A DNA stretch of 64,000 nucleotides, from NCBI RefSeq assembly GCF_037042905.1, contig NC_087261.1:23890317-23954316 (forward strand), in the 5' to 3' direction. This DNA comes from Lytechinus pictus (taxonomy: Eukaryota; Echinodermata; Echinoidea; Temnopleuroida; Toxopneustidae). The notes beneath the pieces are model-generated. The model worked only from the letters and a program-made list of their open reading frames with translations. It made no database searches and had not been told where the DNA came from. The translations under genes were made by a program, and so were the position numbers. Below are positions 50,604 to 56,600 of the stretch, in pieces; positions within the stretch are counted from its first letter, which is position 1; each line of letters begins with the position of its first letter.

Positions 50604-53600
50604 CAGTTGAGGCCAGAAGTTTACATACACTCATAAAAATTAAAGAAAAGTTGACACGTGCCAAACATCATAAAAATTACTATATCTTATACAATATTTG
50701 TGCTATCATGACTAATTTGATATCAAATGAGTATGTCATGTCCCTTCATCGCATTGCTTTGTCATCAGGAGCTGAAAAATACTTAGGTGTGATTTCCCCC
50801 AAAATCTTCATATTTTAAACAAATTAAAATTAGAACTTGACATATTTGTGCTAGTTACTTCTCAACACAAACATTTTAGATTACACTGTTTTGTTCAATG
50901 CTGACATAATGCTGACTACTACTACACCCCTATTTAAGGAACTCCACTGGCTACCTCTATTCCAACGTATTCAGTTTAAAGTCTGTTTATATGTATACAA
51001 AACTCTAAATCAATTGGCACCTGAATATCTTAATAATACCATCAAATTATACACACCCTCTCGTAATCTTCGTTCAATTACTGACACATGCAGACTTTGC
51101 ATTCCCTTGTCAAAACTCTCCTCTGCCGAAAAACGTTTTGCTGTAGCAGCTGCCAAGACTTGGAATGTTATCCCTCTTTCTATAAGAAATGCTTCCAGTG
51201 TTCTTGGCTTCAAATCTTCCCTTAAGACATACCTTTTTCCTCAATAATTAATTTCCCTTTTTATCTTGAATATTGTATTTATTAAATTATTATTCATGTT
51301 AGATTATTCATACTTTGTACGCGCTATGGTAATTTTTGTTTTTAGCGCCTCTAAATATCCATTATTATTATTATTATTATTATTATATCATGATATAAAA
51401 TGTAATATAAATCATAGATTTGATATTTATGTATTTCTATGAACCAATATTTGAAAACATAATAACAAACAATAGAATATATTTGGCACGAATGTTACCT
51501 TTTTTCACAAATAAAATTTCAACCTGAAATATACCTTATTCCCAACGGTATCCCAATCATGTGAAAAAGATGAATACGCTCTTTCATTTTATACCAAATT
51601 CGTCATGGTAGTATGTATATTTATAGTAAAATTTACAATGTTTGGCAAGCGAACGAATTTCCCTGAATTCCATGGATGTATGTAAACTTTTCGCCTCAAC
51701 TGTATGTAGGCGACAAAATCATTGCACAATTTTGCCTGCATGCATTTAGTGAATATCGTTACCTGACATTAGAACACAGCTGTATATTGTAATTAGTTGC
51801 ATATGGGCTTTGTCTTAAAATATTTCAAACAACGTTTTCTCTCCCTCTCACACACATCTTTTCCCATTCCTTTTGTTTTTCCTGTAGGACTTCTTCCATC
51901 ATCTTTTCTCCGCTTTGCTGGATTCAGGTATGTCAATGTTTAGGAAGATTGATGAACAAGCTACGTCAACAGATGTGTGGTTCAACCAGGTAATGTGGGC
52001 AAATAAAGTAAAAATAAATGAATAAATAGTATAAATAAATGAATACTTAACAAATACATAATAATGATAAGTTAATTCGTTGTATCTTATATGTTAACGT
52101 TATATAATTTCCTTCAAATACACGTATCTTACCGATTTAAATGTCTCTAATAAATGAATGAATAAATAAATAAATAAATAAATATGCTGATAGCTTTTGG
52201 GAGTCACAAGTTGAAATTGTAAATGTTCCGGAGGTGCTCTCTGGACAACTGAATAGTCGTTTGTGTAAAAACGCTGTGCATGTCCGCGTACATATATGTG
52301 AGTGACAAGGCCACACATTAACAGGTATTATGTAACAAATGAAATAATGATACGATTTAGCTATGTAATACAATCTGACAATCGCGGAGGTGTATTTCGA
52401 CAGTGCGCAATTAAGACTAGGTGTTCTCCGATTCGTTGCAGGGGTATTTGGATTACGATACCTTGGAGAAGATTGGACTCCTATTTGCTCTATCAATCTA
52501 CAATGAAGCTGTCACTACTGTGCCCTTTCCCGAGCAACTCTACGAAAAGCTCCTCTCAAACAGGTAAGTATGCACCTTCGAAACCCCGATGCAAAACTAG
52601 TAAAACTCGAAACAGGGTGCAATCCCAAGTTATCCCCTTTTTTGTATTACATGTATGTGTTTTATTAGTTTTTTTTTCAATCTGATATATAGGCTAATCG
52701 GCACTATTTACATTGTCGAGTAATTAAAAACAATTTGATTTCAAATACAATAGACAATCATAACAACATAGAAAATAAATGCCCAATAACTTGTGCATTT
52801 ACACGTAACTGGAAGTAGTCATAGAGTTATACACTACGTACCATCCCCCTTTCGTCATATTTTAATTACGTCTATTTGAACTATAGTGTTCCACGGAAAG
52901 AGGTTGGATGAATAAGAGTTATCTACCAAAATTACGATATTTATCTAGTTTTCGTTCACTATTCAGTATCTTTGAAAATATAGCAAAACATAATCAAGAT
53001 AATTACAAAGAAAAAATAAAGAAAATTACAACGAAAAAATAAAGAAACTTACAACTATGCACAGTGATACAAATATCTAGAGTGCATATATAGCACACAC
53101 GAATACTAATAGTCAAAAATCAAATTTTATCATTAATCATTCGGCATACTCACATTATTTTGTTGGACATGTAACATATTTGCTAATAAAAAAAAGTTGT
53201 AATGCTAATGTTGTAGATTTTATACAGAGCACACGTGCCATTCGAATTGACGGTTAATAAACTTTACAGCCATACGATAAGATGGTGCAATATGATGGAT
53301 ATCGAGCACTTACCATGCTGACTGACAAATAGTCGTATTAAGAATGACATCCAGGCAGTGGCGGATCCTGGAGGGGGAGGGGGTACATCCGACCTGTGCC
53401 CCCCTCCCCCTTGAAAACCATAGTCAATGGCCCGTATTCTGAAGTCGGGTTTAACTAAAACTCAGGTTTAAAGTTGTGGTTTAAGTATGGATAGCCAATT
53501 GTAACATAAATCACTAACTGTAGAGATATCATACTTCAGCACATTAGGCTCTCAAATCATTCATAATTGTCTAGGAAGTATAAAAAGATTATTGTCTTCA

Positions 53601-56600
53601 CCAACGATGAATCAGGAAACAGCACAGTAAACATACGAAAAATACAACTTAATAAAAAAAATGATGTTTTTGGCTTTCCATACTTAAGCCACAACTTTAA
53701 ACCTGAGTTTAAGTTAAACCCGACTTCAGAATACGGGCCAATATGTTTAATGTATATTTACCTTTCATACACTAATGTGTCCCCCCCCCCCCCACTTGAC
53801 AGTTTTTCTTTTCTTTCTTTCTTTCTTTAATTTTTTTTTTGCTTGCTTGCTTGTCATATTTTCCTACGAAAGTTGTGCCCCCCTTTGGAAAAATCCTGGA
53901 TCAGCCCCTGCATACAATAGCTGTTGCTACTATTAATATGATTAAATTTTGGCATACCAATATAAAAAGGGATCTTGGAACCCCTGTGTTCACCTCCCGA
54001 ATATTTCCCCTTTTATCCGCAGGGATCCAGACGTTTCTGATCTAGAGAAAATGGACCAAGACTTTGTCAAACAGCTCCACGGGCTTCGTGAACTAAGGGA
54101 GGAAGATGTTAACGCGCTGGAATTGGACTTCAGCGATCTCCGTCCAAATGGAGAGACAATAGATGTCTCGAAGGAAAATTTGTGAGTTGTTACTCCTAGT
54201 TTAAAAAGAATCATGAAAGCATAAATGGATCATGAGTGCGCACACATGACCAGGTAGTCGTTTTCTATAACGCATGCTTTAATATAGCGTGTTTTTTACT
54301 GAAATTCTAGCAATACTAATGATGCATACTACTTTCGATGTTTTCAATTTGCACATAATTCATGGACACATTTTCATGACTGACTTTTTTTTTTCGTTGC
54401 ACTGTCATGACTGTAGGGAAGAGTACATCAATGAAATGGTCAATAAACGCTTGGCCATTCCGCAGCTTACGTCCTTCGCCAAGGGATTCAACAGGATAGC
54501 CTCGAATACACCTCTACTGAGAAGTATATTCAAAGCAGAAGATCTGAGAGATGTTGTCCTGGGAGAAGAACTGGACTGGAATGCTTTCAAATTTGTAAGG
54601 CATTTTTTAGATTTTTTTTTGAAAAAAAGGGAATAAAATATTGAGCAAATATAATCGAATGAATGGCTCTTTAGCTAAAAGTTTGACAAGAACAAAAATA
54701 ATCAAAAGCTGTAAGGGTTGAAGATGGTCTATAGAATCATAGAGAGTTATTTAAGTGAATTATTTTATAGTATTTACGAACATCTAGATCTAACAAAGAT
54801 AAAGTGGCCTTTTAATATGTTTTCAACTGTTGTTTCCCTGGGATAAATCTTGAGATTTGATTTATTTCACAAAGCATCCCCTCTTGGCATCTGCTGTTCT
54901 TTCGAAAGGATCATTTAAGCATCAATTTTCCGGATTAAGAACTTGATAAAAGAAACCTAAAGAAAGAGATTGTATTCCACTTTTCAAAAAAATGCTTAAT
55001 AAAACTATAGATATTATATTTTGAATGCCCTATTAAAAAAATCGCAAAATGTATTCATTGTAACATGAGTCTATGACATAAAACATTTTACAGATTATAC
55101 TTCCGTAATTAATTTGAAACGTGACATGGACTTTGATGTGATTTGTATCGACCTTAAATAAGCTTTCATCTACCTCTGAACATTGGCACTTATTTTTAAG
55201 TCTAGTTATAGACCAAGTTCTAATTTTGTCCTAAAAGTATCGGAAGCTGAACATGTCCGAAAGGTGTTTACGTAATGTTTCGTATGTTTACTACGCTGAT
55301 AACCCTTGCTCTATTGATGAGGAAATGTTAGTTATTATTCATGGAAAATGATTAATTATTTGAGTGTCAATACGAATCGATAAGACTCGATAGATTTGGC
55401 TTGTGTCATCAAATCGGGTAATCGCGTTGGGTCGAGAAAAGGGCCTCTTAATTTCCTGAAACGTCAGGACCAGTTTACCCGACCATTCGAGAACAGGGCC
55501 CCCTAAATTTCCAAAAGGTCGGGTCCAATTTTACCCTGTGTTATGTGAAAATCATAAAAAATATACATATATATAAAGGTCGGGTAATGGACCCGATGTT
55601 TCGGGAATTGAGGTGGCCGTTTTATCGAATGGTCGGCTATACGCGTTTACCCGACCCGACGCGATAGCCCGACGTAATGGCACAAGCCATAGATTAAACC
55701 TTTGCTGTAAGATATATTGTTTAAACTACAATTTAGAACATAAGTTAAGCTAAATCCAAGTTCAGAATAAAGATCAGCATATGTAATCAATTTAGCCTAT
55801 AAAGAATACCCCAGCAAGTCATGCGGCATGCACCCAACGAGTCTAGATCTACAAGTACAGAGTTATAGGCCTATCTGACACAAATCTATACTGATATCAA
55901 CTTTCACTTATTTTCCGAATATAAATTAGAGTGCTATGTACCAAGTCCCATACGTACCAGACCACCCGGTCATCAAGATATTCTGGAAGGTGTTTGATGA
56001 ACTGGAAGAACGGGAGAAGAGACAGTTCCTCAGTAAGAACTATTGAAACTAAATTCGACGAGCCATTGATTAGTCACGACTGATTGATATACGTTTTCAG
56101 TAGAATTACTTAAGGTTATTCGTAAAATCAGAGGAGAGGGTATGACGTTTCGAACGATGTTTCAAAATTCTCTTATTATTTATGTAAGAATTATGATTTG
56201 GAATTTGATAAATACAATGACAGGCTACAATAATAAGTTATAGGCCTACATGTACACACACACACGCGCGCGCGCGCACATGAAGAAATGTTGGTTTAAC
56301 AATTTCGCAAGATTGCGACAAAATAATGATGACGACTATGAAATACATGCAAATGTTATATGCGTTTACTTCTATTAGTATTATAGAATAAGAGTGGATG
56401 TTTGTTTGTTCAGCCAAATGTCTCTTACATTAGCGAAATCGATGATGTATTTGGATGCTACTAATGACATATTGACACTTGGCAAACTCTGGTTAGTACT
56501 TTTGAAGTAATTGATTAATCGGTGGCTTAAAAAAAAAGAAATCTTAAAAGAGTTTTTAACATGACTTGTGTGCTTAATAGCTTTACGTTACGAGCACTAA

